A stretch of 64,000 nucleotides of DNA, taken from Arthrobacter sp. SW1. Its GTDB lineage: Bacteria; Actinomycetota; Actinomycetes; Actinomycetales; Micrococcaceae. This document shows, in pieces, positions 27,541 to 35,234 of this stretch; within the stretch, counting starts at the first letter, position 1; every line of letters starts with the position of its first letter. The position numbers were made by a program, and so were the translations under genes. The notes beneath the pieces were generated by a model, which made no database searches, was not told the origin of the DNA, and saw nothing but the letters and a program-made list of their open reading frames with translations. The stretch spans positions 62,001 through 126,000 of the forward strand of contig NZ_MJLT01000001.1 of the NCBI RefSeq assembly GCF_001766675.1, in the 5' to 3' direction.

Positions 27541-28218
27541 CTAACGGGCGATGCTCAGCCCCAGGCCCGCTCCGGCACGGACCAGGATGTGGCCGCGGCT
27601 GCCGCTGAGGCGGTACCAGTTTCCGTTCCTGAACAGTCGGTGCCCGCCGTCTCCCAGGAAGCCCAAGGCGAACGCCCCGAAGGCGGCACCGGCGGGAACG
27701 CCCTGCAGGCCGGGCATCTCCCGGCCCCAGACCGAGGCCCTGGCAGCGGCAACCATATGCGCACCGGCCTGTTCCGGAACAACCCGGGCCACCTCGGCAA
27801 TGCCGGCCTCTGCGACCGAGGCCAGCTCGGCGTCGGACACTTCACCCAAGGGTGCCCAACCGCTGCGGGGCGCCCCGATACCAGCCCAGGACTCCGTGAC
27901 GGTGGTTGGCGGGAGCGGAAGTTCGACGTCGTCCGTTCCGGAGCGCGCGAGGCGGTCCAACACGGAGGACAGGCTGACCGTCACGTCCGCCGCGGCTTCT
28001 TCAGCGAGTGCGCTCGTGCGCAGTCCGAGGATGGTCGGGGTGTCGTCGCCCAGGGCACGGGGCCGCAGGACGCACACGTACGCCGCCAAAACGGTGCCGG
28101 CCGCCTGAAGCCGCACGGCGCCGTCGTCGATGCTCTTGGCACGCGTGACATAGGTGCGCAGGTCCGCGAGGTCGCGGGGATCGGCGAAACGAAGGGAACC
28201 GGTCAGTACATCAGCCAC
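27541..28218 (-). CDS. Conserved actinobacterial protein of unknown function
   Basis: 225 aa from a GTG start at 28218 (VADVLTGSLRF). No recognised domain, no signal peptide or membrane helix. Sequence features are an Ala-rich alpha/beta composition, LPLPPTTVTESWAGIGAPRSGWAPLGEVSD and a glycine-rich C-terminus (GFLGDGGHRLFRNGNWYRLSGSRGHILVR). A TAGAGT 7 bases before the GTG supports a leaderless mRNA. Divergent from tesB. Confidence 0.7.
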   Translation of the reverse strand: MADVLTGSLRFADPRDLADLRTYVTRAKSIDDGAVRLQAAGTVLAAYVCVLRPRALGDDTPTILGLRTSALAEEAAADVTVSLSSVLDRLARSGTDDVELPLPPTTVTESWAGIGAPRSGWAPLGEVSDAELASVAEAGIAEVARVVPEQAGAHMVAAARASVWGREMPGLQGVPAGAAFGAFALGFLGDGGHRLFRNGNWYRLSGSRGHILVRAGAGLGLSIAR

Positions 28219-28225
28219 AGCAACG

Positions 28226-28231
28226 ACTCTA
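28226..28231 (-). promoter_or_regulatory. -10 of a leaderless promoter (gene at 28218)
   Basis: TAGAGT on the minus strand, 7 bases before the GTG. It is back to back with the tesB promoter in a 45-base divergent gap. Confidence 0.6.
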
Positions 28232-28251
28232 CCGGCATGTCCGCCGCCGGG

Positions 28252-28257
28252 TAGAGT
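28252..28257 (+). promoter_or_regulatory. -10 of a leaderless promoter (tesB)
   Basis: TAGAGT, 6 bases, ATG at 28264. Confidence 0.62.
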
Positions 28258-28263
28258 CGGATC

Positions 28264-29172
28264 ATGACTGATGCGCACGCCGGCCTGGTGGATCAGGCCG
28301 TTCCCGAGGACCCCACGGCCACCCTCATCGAGTTGCTTTCGCTGGCCGACTTTGACGGCGCCCGCACGGATGAGGACATCTTCCTGGGGCCGTCGCAGAA
28401 GCAACCGCGGCATCGGGTGTTCGGCGGGCAGGTGCTGGCGCAGTCGCTGATCGCCGGAATGCGCACGGTGGATGGAGACAGGCCGGTGCATTCAATGCAC
28501 GGGTACTTCCTGCGGCCCGGCGATGCCAACCAGCCGATCACCTTCGGCGTGCAGCGCCTGCGGGACGGCCGCTCCTTCTCCGCGCGCCGGGTCCACGCCT
28601 ACCAGAACGGCCAGCCGATCCTCTCGATGATCGCCTCGTTCCAGACCGAGGCCGAGGGTGTGGACCACCAGTCCGCCATGCCGGAAGGCATCCCGGACCC
28701 GGAGAGCCTGCCGAGCACCGCAGACCTGCTCCGCAAGTACGACCACCCGATGGCCCGCCACATGTCCTTCGAGCGGCCCTTTGACGTACGGCATGTGGAT
28801 TCGGCCCTGTACACCGAAGCACCCAAGGAGCATGTGGCGCGGAACGCGGTCTGGATGAAGACACTCGGACCCATGCCCGACGATGCCGACTTCCACCGGG
28901 CCGCCCTCGCTTTCGCCAGCGACTACACCATCCTGGAGCCGATCCTGCGCCGCAACGGGTTGAGCTGGATGACTCCCGGAATGAGCGTGGCGAGCCTGGA
29001 CCACGCGATGTGGTGGCACCGCCCGGCCCGGGTGGATGAATGGCTGCTTTACGTCCAGGAATCCCCCAGCGCCCAGGGCGCGCGCGGCCTCTCCACCGGA
29101 AAGATCTTCAGCCGCGACGGCGTGCATGTTGCCACGGTGGCGCAGGAAGGGATGCTGCGGCTGCCCGAATAG
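28264..29172 (+). CDS. tesB: Acyl-CoA thioesterase II
   Basis: 302 aa, a double hot-dog thioesterase hydrolysing acyl-CoA to free acid and CoA. Conserved sequence includes HRVFGGQVLAQSL, HSMHGYFLRPGD and FSARRVHAYQNG in the first domain, and SLDHAMWWHRP with LLYVQESPSAQGARGL in the second. The catalytic Asp/Thr/Gln set falls in LDHAMW and the regions after it. The start is set by the leaderless promoter. Confidence 0.94.
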   Translation: MTDAHAGLVDQAVPEDPTATLIELLSLADFDGARTDEDIFLGPSQKQPRHRVFGGQVLAQSLIAGMRTVDGDRPVHSMHGYFLRPGDANQPITFGVQRLRDGRSFSARRVHAYQNGQPILSMIASFQTEAEGVDHQSAMPEGIPDPESLPSTADLLRKYDHPMARHMSFERPFDVRHVDSALYTEAPKEHVARNAVWMKTLGPMPDDADFHRAALAFASDYTILEPILRRNGLSWMTPGMSVASLDHAMWWHRPARVDEWLLYVQESPSAQGARGLSTGKIFSRDGVHVATVAQEGMLRLPE

Positions 29173-29226
29173 GAGCACTGGCCTGCATTCCGGCGGAAGC
29201 CGTGCAGCCGAACGGACGTGGCGGAG

Positions 29227-29265
29227 GCAAAACAGAAGGCCGGCCCCCTTGCGGGACCGGCCTTC
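29227..29265. terminator. Terminator between tesB and ettA
   Basis: GAAGGCCGG / CCGGCCTTC stem (29235-29265). On the minus strand it is followed by CTGTTTTGCC, so it mainly serves ettA. Confidence 0.75.
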
Positions 29266-29281
29266 CGTTGGTGCGGCGCTG

Positions 29282-30964
29282 TTAGTCGCGGGTCAGCTTG
29301 CGGTGCGTGACCCGGTGCGGCTTGGCGGCGTCGGGGCCAAGCCGTTCGATCTTGTTCTCTTCATAGGACTCGAAGTTGCCCTCGAACCAGTACCACTTGG
29401 AGGGGTTCTCCTCGTCGCCTTCGTAGGCGAGGATGTGGGTGGCCACGCGGTCCAGGAACCAACGGTCGTGGGAAACCACCACGGCGCAGCCCGGGAAGTC
29501 GAGCAGGGCGTTTTCGAGGCTGCTCAGGGTTTCGACGTCGAGGTCGTTGGTGGGCTCGTCAAGGAGCAGCAGATTGCCGCCCTGCTTCAGGGTCAGCGCC
29601 AGGTTCAGGCGGTTGCGCTCACCACCAGAGAGCACCCCGGCTTTCTTCTGCTGGTCCGGGCCCTTGAAGCCGAACGCCGACACGTAGGCGCGCGAAGGCA
29701 TTTCGACCTGGCCGACCTGAATGTGGTCCAGGCCGTCGGAGACAACCTCCCACAGGGTCTTGTTGGGGTCGATGCCGCCGCGGGACTGGTCAACGTAGGA
29801 GATCTTGACGGACTCGCCGACCTTCAGCTCGCCGCCGTCCAGGGGCTCAAGGCCGACGATGGTCTTGAACAGGGTGGACTTGCCCACACCGTTGGGACCG
29901 ATCACGCCGACGATGCCGTTGCGCGGCAGCGAGAAGGAGAGGTCTTCGATGAGCACGCGGTCGTCGAAGCCCTTCTTGAGGCCGGTGGCTTCGATGACCA
30001 TGTTGCCCAGGCGCGGTCCCGGCGGGATCTGGATCTCTTCGAAATCAAGCTTCCTGGTGCGCTCCGCCTCTGCAGCCATTTCTTCGTAGCGTGCCAGACG
30101 GGCCTTGGACTTGGTCTGGCGGCCCTTGGCGTTGGAGCGGACCCACTCGAGTTCCTCGCTGAGGCGCTTGGCGAGCTTGGCGTCCTTCTTGCCCTGGACC
30201 TCAAGGCGGGCGCGCTTCTTCTCGAGGTAGGTGGAGTAGTTGCCTTCGTACGGGTACAGGCGGCCGCGGTCCACTTCACAGATCCATTCCGCGACGTGGT
30301 CGAGGAAGTACCGGTCGTGGGTGATGGCGAGGACGGCGCCGGGGTAGCTGGAGAGGTGCTGTTCGAGCCAGAGAACGCTTTCGGCGTCGAGGTGGTTGGT
30401 GGGTTCGTCGAGCAGCAGCAGGTCCGGCTTCTGCAGCAGGAGCTTGCAGAGTGCGACGCGGCGGCGCTCACCACCGGACAGGACGGTGACATCGGCATCG
30501 CCGGGCGGGCAGCGCAGTGCATCCATGGCCTGTTCCAGCTGGGAGTCGATGTCCCAGGCGTCGGCGGCGTCGATGGCTTCCTGCAGCTTGCCCATTTCCT
30601 CGAGCAGGGTGTCGTAGTCCGCGTCGGGGTTGGCCATTTCTTCGGAGATCTCGTTGAAGCGCTGGATCTTGCCGTAGATTTCGCCGACGCCCTCCTGGAC
30701 GTTGCCCAGGACGGTCTTTTCCTCGTTCAGGGGCGGCTCCTGCAGGAGGATGCCCACGGAGTAGCCGGGGCTAAGGCGTGCTTCGCCGTTGGACGGGGTG
30801 TCGAGCCCCGCCATGATCTTCAGGATTGTGGACTTACCGGCACCGTTCGGGCCGACGACGCCGATCTTGGCGCCGGGGTAGAACGACATGCTGACATCGT
30901 CCAGGATAAGTTTGTCGCCAACGGCCTTGCGGGCCTTGGTCATCGTGTAAATGAATTCCGCCAT
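29282..30964 (-). CDS. ettA: ABC-F protein, energy-dependent translational throttle EttA
   Basis: 560 aa. Two ABC domains without membrane segments: Walker A at 38-46 (GPNGAGKST) and a second GPNGVGKST, two LSGGE signatures, and LLLLDEPTNHLD / LLLLDEPTNDLD Walker B boxes. The inter-domain linker is positively charged and coiled (KKRARLEVQGKKDAKLAKR). ABC-F factors act in the ribosomal E site; EttA gates initiation by energy state. It matches M. tuberculosis Rv2477c. The ATG at 30964 is leaderless. Confidence 0.95.
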   Translation of the reverse strand: MAEFIYTMTKARKAVGDKLILDDVSMSFYPGAKIGVVGPNGAGKSTILKIMAGLDTPSNGEARLSPGYSVGILLQEPPLNEEKTVLGNVQEGVGEIYGKIQRFNEISEEMANPDADYDTLLEEMGKLQEAIDAADAWDIDSQLEQAMDALRCPPGDADVTVLSGGERRRVALCKLLLQKPDLLLLDEPTNHLDAESVLWLEQHLSSYPGAVLAITHDRYFLDHVAEWICEVDRGRLYPYEGNYSTYLEKKRARLEVQGKKDAKLAKRLSEELEWVRSNAKGRQTKSKARLARYEEMAAEAERTRKLDFEEIQIPPGPRLGNMVIEATGLKKGFDDRVLIEDLSFSLPRNGIVGVIGPNGVGKSTLFKTIVGLEPLDGGELKVGESVKISYVDQSRGGIDPNKTLWEVVSDGLDHIQVGQVEMPSRAYVSAFGFKGPDQQKKAGVLSGGERNRLNLALTLKQGGNLLLLDEPTNDLDVETLSSLENALLDFPGCAVVVSHDRWFLDRVATHILAYEGDEENPSKWYWFEGNFESYEENKIERLGPDAAKPHRVTHRKLTRD

Positions 30965-30971
30965 GCCGTTA

Positions 30972-30977
30972 AATCTA
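30972..30977 (-). promoter_or_regulatory. -10 of a leaderless promoter (ettA)
   Basis: TAGATT on the minus strand, 7 bases before the ATG at 30964. This rejects the 28-codon upstream extension. Confidence 0.62.
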
Positions 30978-31023
30978 ATGGGTGGCAGGGCAGAACTCAC
31001 ATTCGGAGCAGCGGGCTGCGGTG

Positions 31024-31515
31024 CTAGCGCACATCTCCTACGAAGCATTTCCCGTCGGCCAGCAACGGCAGCACTGTCACCGAGGCGCGACCGTTACGGA
31101 TCTCACCCACGATGCACTCTTTTCCCGAGCTGACCGCGGCTTCGACGGCGTCGACCTCCAGGCCGGTGGGGGTCTTGCTGGCGGAAACTTCGACGGCGTC
31201 CTCCGGGATCCCGGCTGCCACCAGGCCGTTCCGCAGGGCTTCCTGCTGCGGCCTGTTGCCCGCCGCCTTAAGCGCCGCTTCCATGGCTCCTTTGAGCCGG
31301 GTGGTTTCCGGTGCCTCAGCTGATGCGGACGGAGTACCGGACGCCGTCGATCCAGCGGACGACGCCGTAGGTCCGTCAGCCGTGACGTGGCCCCCGGGAA
31401 GCGGTTCAGGTGCAGAGCAGGCCGAGACAGCAACGAACAGGACAGTTGCAGCTGCCGTCATCATGGCAGCGCGCCACCGCCGGAAGGGGGCCGTGCGCTT
31501 GCTCTCATGGTTCAC
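31024..31515 (-). CDS. Predicted lipoprotein (DUF6993-like)
   Basis: 163 aa from a GTG start. A basic N-terminus and hydrophobic stretch end at the lipobox VSAC (AVSAC, Cys33), so it should be lipid-anchored outside the membrane. A Ser/Ala/Gly/Thr-rich linker follows, then a folded region of about 90 residues with two cysteines (KECIV, GKCFV). It resembles the DUF6993 proteins of Arthrobacter; that assignment is from memory and uncertain. The function is unknown. Confidence 0.75.
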   Translation of the reverse strand: MNHESKRTAPFRRWRAAMMTAAATVLFVAVSACSAPEPLPGGHVTADGPTASSAGSTASGTPSASAEAPETTRLKGAMEAALKAAGNRPQQEALRNGLVAAGIPEDAVEVSASKTPTGLEVDAVEAAVSSGKECIVGEIRNGRASVTVLPLLADGKCFVGDVR

Positions 31516-31597
31516 CCGGCCAATTCTGCCATGCGGGCTCCGCAGACTTTCGAGCTGCGGGCCCGCCGGCCCGGAAAACCATCAGCAACCCGCCACC

Positions 31598-32140
31598 TCA
31601 TGCAGAGGCGTCCAGGAGCTCCCCGGTCTCCGAGTCCACCAGGGCGGGCTCGCCGTCCTCCCCGGTGAGCACTTCGAGCGCAGTGCCGCTTCCGCCGGCT
31701 TCATCGTCCACGGGCGGCTCCTCCACCTCGCCACCGCCGGATTCACCTGTGCCGTGCTCCGCCGCGGCCTGCTGGCCTGAATTGCTTGCCATCCGGGTGA
31801 AGTTCGCCGACCCCCACATGAGGTCATGGCCCACGGATTCCGCGTCGATTTCCGCTACATGGTAGATGCGGCCGTCCCGTTCCCACTGGCGGAGCCTCAG
31901 CTTGCCCAGGACGATGACCCGCTGGCCCTTCTTGATGCTGCAGCCCACGTGCCCGGCGAGGTGCCTGAAGCTTTGGACAGTGAACCAGTTTGTATTGCCA
32001 TCGGTCCACGTGTTGCTGACGCGGTCGAAGCGGCGTTCCGTGGAACCCATCCTGAAGGACGCCGTGGCAATGCCCCCGGGCGTGGTGGAAGTCTTGACCT
32101 CCGAGGCAACGAAGCCGCGGACTGTGATGATGTCGTTCAT
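31598..32140 (-). CDS. ssb: Single-stranded DNA-binding protein (accessory SSB)
   Basis: 180 aa. OB-fold SSB core: TVRGFVASEVKTSTTPGGIATASFRMGSTERRFD and TNWFTVQSFRHLAGHVGCSIKKGQRVIVLGKLRLRQWERDG. The C-terminal tail is acidic and Gly-rich but ends in GELLDASA, without the DDDIPF-type tip that recruits replication partners. This and its position next to ettA match the second mycobacterial SSB (Rv2478c) rather than the replicative one. AGGACG precedes the ATG at 32140. Confidence 0.9.
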   Translation of the reverse strand: MNDIITVRGFVASEVKTSTTPGGIATASFRMGSTERRFDRVSNTWTDGNTNWFTVQSFRHLAGHVGCSIKKGQRVIVLGKLRLRQWERDGRIYHVAEIDAESVGHDLMWGSANFTRMASNSGQQAAAEHGTGESGGGEVEEPPVDDEAGGSGTALEVLTGEDGEPALVDSETGELLDASA

Positions 32141-32283
32141 GGTGCGTCCTAACGTAGTTGTGGCTTGCCTTTGCGGCATTCCCAGCATCACGTCCGGCAC
32201 CAGCCTGGAACAGCTCCGAATCCTCCTATGTGGACATCCCCGCGCGAACCGCGTCTGTGGAGGAGAAGTCCCCGCGGAAAGCA

Positions 32284-32315
32284 CGACACCCCCGGTCCGA
32301 GGACCGGGGGTGTCG
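32284..32315 (-). terminator. Terminator downstream of tRNA-Arg
   Basis: Near-perfect 15-bp stem CGACACCCCCGGTCC / GGACCGGGGGTGTCG with a minimal loop, 26 bases after the tRNA 3' end. No strong T run. Otherwise the 200 bases between ssb and the tRNA hold no supported gene. Confidence 0.75.
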
Positions 32316-32340
32316 TCGATGTCCCGAGACATCACAAAAG

Positions 32341-32413
32341 CGCCCCGGGAGGGAATCGAACCCCCGACCAAGAGATTAGAAGGCTCCTGCTCTATCCTCT
32401 GAGCTACCGAGGC
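32341..32413 (-). tRNA. tRNA-Arg (anticodon TCT)
   Basis: 73 nt. Acceptor GCCTCGG/CCGGGGC with discriminator G. The anticodon loop CTTCTAA carries TCT. The anticodon stem GGAGC/TCTCT has a C31-T39 mismatch and a G27-T43 wobble. CCA is not encoded. Confidence 0.93.
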
Positions 32414-32418
32414 ACGCT

Positions 32419-32441
32419 CCGCGGGGGTGTATTCCCCGCGG
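32419..32441 (-). terminator. Hairpin downstream of the SRPBCC gene
   Basis: 8-bp stem CCGCGGGG / CCCCGCGG with a 7-nt loop, 23 bases after the SRPBCC stop on the minus strand. Confidence 0.55.
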
Positions 32442-32463
32442 CGACATCACGAGTTTACCCTGC

Positions 32464-32961
32464 TCAGGAGAACGTCAGCGGCTCCGCCGTTTCGAGCATC
32501 GACTTCAGGCTGGATACCACGCCAGGCCAACCATCGGTGATGCCGGCCAGCACCGCACTGCCCGGTTCGAACCCGGAGTGGGTGACGGTGAGCTTGACCA
32601 TTCCGTCCATGGCTTCGATGTCGAAGGCCACCTGGGACCGCGGTTCGGCAGCCATCGCGGCCACCTCCTCGTCCGCCGCGCCGACAGCGCGCCCGAACTC
32701 CGGTGTGACGGTGTGCCAGGTGAAGCCCAGCTTGCGCGGAGCTTCGGACACCAGCACCTGCTGTTCCGGATCCGCAATGGTCACTCCGGCCACCTCCCAG
32801 GTGATGCTCGATCCCTGCGTCCAGTCCGAGCGGAGCGCCACGCCCCAGTAACGTTCGGTGGACTCCGGTTCCGTCAGGGCCTGCCACAACTGTTCCGGTG
32901 ACGTTCTGATATAGCTGACGTAAACAAACTGCGGTCCCGTGATGGTGGTTCCTGCTTCCAT
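32464..32961 (-). CDS. SRPBCC (AHSA1-like) domain protein
   Basis: 165 aa. START/Bet v1-fold protein of the AHSA1 group, with VYVSYIRTSPEQLWQALTEPE at the N-terminus, WTQGSSITWEV in the middle and GWPGVVSSLKSMLETAE at the end. Members bind hydrophobic ligands; the role here is unknown. MEAGTTITGP at 32961 follows AGGGAG at normal spacing and is preferred over the open frame upstream. Confidence 0.85.
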   Translation of the reverse strand: MEAGTTITGPQFVYVSYIRTSPEQLWQALTEPESTERYWGVALRSDWTQGSSITWEVAGVTIADPEQQVLVSEAPRKLGFTWHTVTPEFGRAVGAADEEVAAMAAEPRSQVAFDIEAMDGMVKLTVTHSGFEPGSAVLAGITDGWPGVVSSLKSMLETAEPLTFS

Positions 32962-33057
32962 ACCCTGCACTCCCTGTCTCCGGCTACGTTCAGTTAAAGA
33001 GCTCCATCGGAGCATCTGCGTCACGCACTATCCTGTCAAGCCCCGCAGCTGCGCCGT

Positions 33058-33063
33058 TAGACT
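33058..33063 (+). promoter_or_regulatory. -10 of a leaderless promoter (GNAT gene)
   Basis: TAGACT, 7 bases, ATG at 33071. Confidence 0.65.
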
Positions 33064-33070
33064 CGCTGCC

Positions 33071-33676
33071 ATGGAGCAGGAAGCAGGCGCCCTCGTCGTG
33101 CGCCCCGCGCAATGGCCCGAGGTGGAAGAGCTTTTCGGCGAACGGGGCGAACCCGCCCGGTGCTGGTGCCGCTGGTTCAAAGTCACGGGAAAGGCCTGGG
33201 ACGAGACGCCCCGCGAAGAGTTGCGGGAGCAGCTGAAGAAATCGTTCGACGCCGGCCCGGAGCCGGGCGTGATCGCCCTCCGCGACGGGACCCCGGTGGG
33301 CTGGTGCGCGGTCGAGCCCCGGCAATGCTATCCGCGCATCGAGCGTTCTCAGGTGCTCCGTTCCGCGGGCAAAGCGGTCGCAGACGGCGACGGCGTCTGG
33401 TCGGTAAGTTGCTTCGTTGTCGCCCCGGGGCAACGGCGGAGCGGTATCGCAGGGCAACTGCTGGCCGCCGCCGTCGAACATGCCTTCGCGCACGGTGCCA
33501 GGATCGTCGAAGGCTACCCGGTAGACCCCGCGTTGCGGCCCAAAGCCGGATCGTCAGACCTGTACCACGGCACCGTTTCCATCTTTACCCGAGCGGGCTT
33601 CGAGCCGATGCCCAGCGCCGTCCCGGGGCGGGCAGTGATGCGCCTGCAGCGCCCGCTATCCAAGGCCGGCAGCTAG
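33071..33676 (+). CDS. GNAT family N-acetyltransferase
   Basis: 201 aa. The acetyl-CoA motif is SCFVVAPGQRRSGIAGQLLAAAVEHA (motif A, R/Q-x-x-G-x-G/A form). CWCRWF near the N-terminus and a PKAGSSDLYHGTVSIFTRAGFEPM C-terminal half are seen in a subgroup annotated only as GNAT. The substrate is unknown. The stop overlaps the end of the convergent map gene by four bases. Confidence 0.85.
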   Translation: MEQEAGALVVRPAQWPEVEELFGERGEPARCWCRWFKVTGKAWDETPREELREQLKKSFDAGPEPGVIALRDGTPVGWCAVEPRQCYPRIERSQVLRSAGKAVADGDGVWSVSCFVVAPGQRRSGIAGQLLAAAVEHAFAHGARIVEGYPVDPALRPKAGSSDLYHGTVSIFTRAGFEPMPSAVPGRAVMRLQRPLSKAGS

Positions 33677-34441
33677 GGCAGCGTCAGGATCAGCGGACCG
33701 TCGGCGGTAATCGCAACGGTGTGCTCGCTGTGTGCGGCCCGGCGGCCGTTGGCGGAGCGCAGGGTCCATTCGTCGTCGTCGTGATAGTAATCCCCGTTGC
33801 CCCCGTGGATGAGCATCGGCTCAATGGCGATCACCAGGCCTTCCACCAGCTTGACCCCCCCGTCCAGGCCTGCCCATGTTGGGCACGTGGGGTTCGGCGT
33901 GCATGGTGCGGCCGATGCCGTGGCCGCCGTGGTCGGCCAGGATCCCGTAGCCGGCGCGGCTGGCTTGTCCCCCGATCGCGTAGGCGAGGTCGCCCATTTT
34001 GTTGCCGATGCGCGCTGCCTCGATGCCCCTCGCGAGGGCCGCGTCCGTGGCTTCAATCAGTGCGGTGTCCGCGGGATCCGCGGTGCCGACGACGAAACTC
34101 ACCGCCGCGTCGCCGCACCAGCCCTCCACAAAGGCACCGCAGTCCACGCTGAGCAGGTCGCCGTCCCGGAGCACGTATTCGTTCGGGATACCGTGGACCA
34201 CGGCGTCGTTGACGCTGGTGCAGATCACGCCGGGAAAGGGCGACGACGCCCAGCGCGGGTGGTAGCCGAGGAAGGCGGGAACGGCTCCGGCTTTGCGGAT
34301 TTGCTCGGCCGCGACGCCGTCGAGCTCTTTCAAGCTGATCCCCACGGCGGCATGTTCCCTGACTGCCGAGAGCGCCGAAGCGACTACCCGGCCGGCCTCG
34401 CGCATCAGAGCGATTTCCTCCGCACTCTTCACCATCGACAT
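33673..34441 (-). pseudogene. map: Type I methionine aminopeptidase, frameshifted
   Basis: Reads as two overlapping frames. From 34441 the N-terminal frame is canonical (MSMVKSAEEIALMREAGRVV...), with the metal ligands in VDCGAF, GDAAV and GHGIGRTMHAEPHVPN, down to NMGRPG. It then leaves frame and stops near 33821. The rest of the enzyme (VKLVEGLVIAIEPMLI, SEHTVAI, with both metal-binding glutamates) continues in the next frame to 33673. The switch is at a run of seven G on the minus strand (C7 at 33855-33861); six would restore PGRGVKLVEG and a 255-aa protein. Either a true null or phase-variable gene, or a sequencing indel. GGAGG precedes the ATG at 34441. Confidence 0.85.
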
Positions 34442-34512
34442 CTTCCGGCCTCCGTCTTTCCAAGGTGCATTTCCCTGCAACCCTACGTCGCCCTGCCGGG
34501 CTTGTCCCGGCC

Positions 34513-34518
34513 TACAGT
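34513..34518 (+). promoter_or_regulatory. -10 of a leaderless promoter (alkD-like gene)
   Basis: TACAGT, 6 bases, ATG at 34525. Confidence 0.6.
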
Positions 34519-34524
34519 GGACCC

Positions 34525-35214
34525 ATGCACAAGCAGGCGCTCATCGACAGCATCCGCTCGTCCCTGCGGGCCGCCGCCGATCCGGAACGTGCCCGCTCGG
34601 CGCAGGCCTACATGAAATCGGACATGCCGTCCTTGGGCGTGCCGGTTCCCACGGTACGGAAGATCGCCAAGGAGGCCGCCAAGGCAAGCCCTTTCGCCTC
34701 TGCCGAGGAACTGCGGGACACCGTGCTGCGCTTGTGGCGCGACGCCGGGGCCCGGGAGGAACGCTATGCGGCCATCGACCTCACGGCGGAACGACCGGTG
34801 GCGCATGATCTCCGGATGGTCCCCGTGTACGAAGAGTTCATCCGCACCGGCGCCTGGTGGGACCTGGTGGACGGGGTCGCACCGCGGATCCGGGAACTGC
34901 TGCTGGCGCATCCGGACCGGATGGCGGAACTGCTGTTGGGCTGGGCGTCCGAAGGCGACATGTGGGTCAGGCGCGCGGCCATCACCTCCCAGCTGGGGGC
35001 CAAAGCCCGCACCAATACCTCGCTGCTTACGGCGGTGATCCTGCCCAACCTTGATGACGACGGGTTCTTCATCCGGAAAGCGATCGGCTGGGCGCTGCGG
35101 GAGTACGGCAAGCACAATCCGGGCTGGGTGGCAGCCTTCGCCGAGGAATACAGGGAGCGGCTCAGCCCGCTCTCCTACCGGGAAGCGGTGCGCCGCCTGC
35201 CGGCGGCAACATAG
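34525..35214 (+). CDS. DNA alkylation repair protein (AlkD-like, HEAT-repeat)
   Basis: 229 aa. AlkD-family glycosylases remove N3- and N7-alkylated purines without base flipping. The protein is almost entirely helical. Conserved sequence includes AYMKSDMPSLGVPVPTVRKIAKE, WWDLVDGVAPRI (the Trp-Asp of the DNA-contacting repeat), MWVRRAAI and FFIRKAIGWALREYGKHNP. The ATG at 34525 is set by a leaderless -10. Confidence 0.92.
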   Translation: MHKQALIDSIRSSLRAAADPERARSAQAYMKSDMPSLGVPVPTVRKIAKEAAKASPFASAEELRDTVLRLWRDAGAREERYAAIDLTAERPVAHDLRMVPVYEEFIRTGAWWDLVDGVAPRIRELLLAHPDRMAELLLGWASEGDMWVRRAAITSQLGAKARTNTSLLTAVILPNLDDDGFFIRKAIGWALREYGKHNPGWVAAFAEEYRERLSPLSYREAVRRLPAAT

Positions 35215-35234
35215 CCGCTCCGGACGGGCCGCCG

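Noticed and set aside
30965..31048. 28-codon extension of ettA
   Set aside because: The leaderless -10 at 30977-30972 lies inside it.
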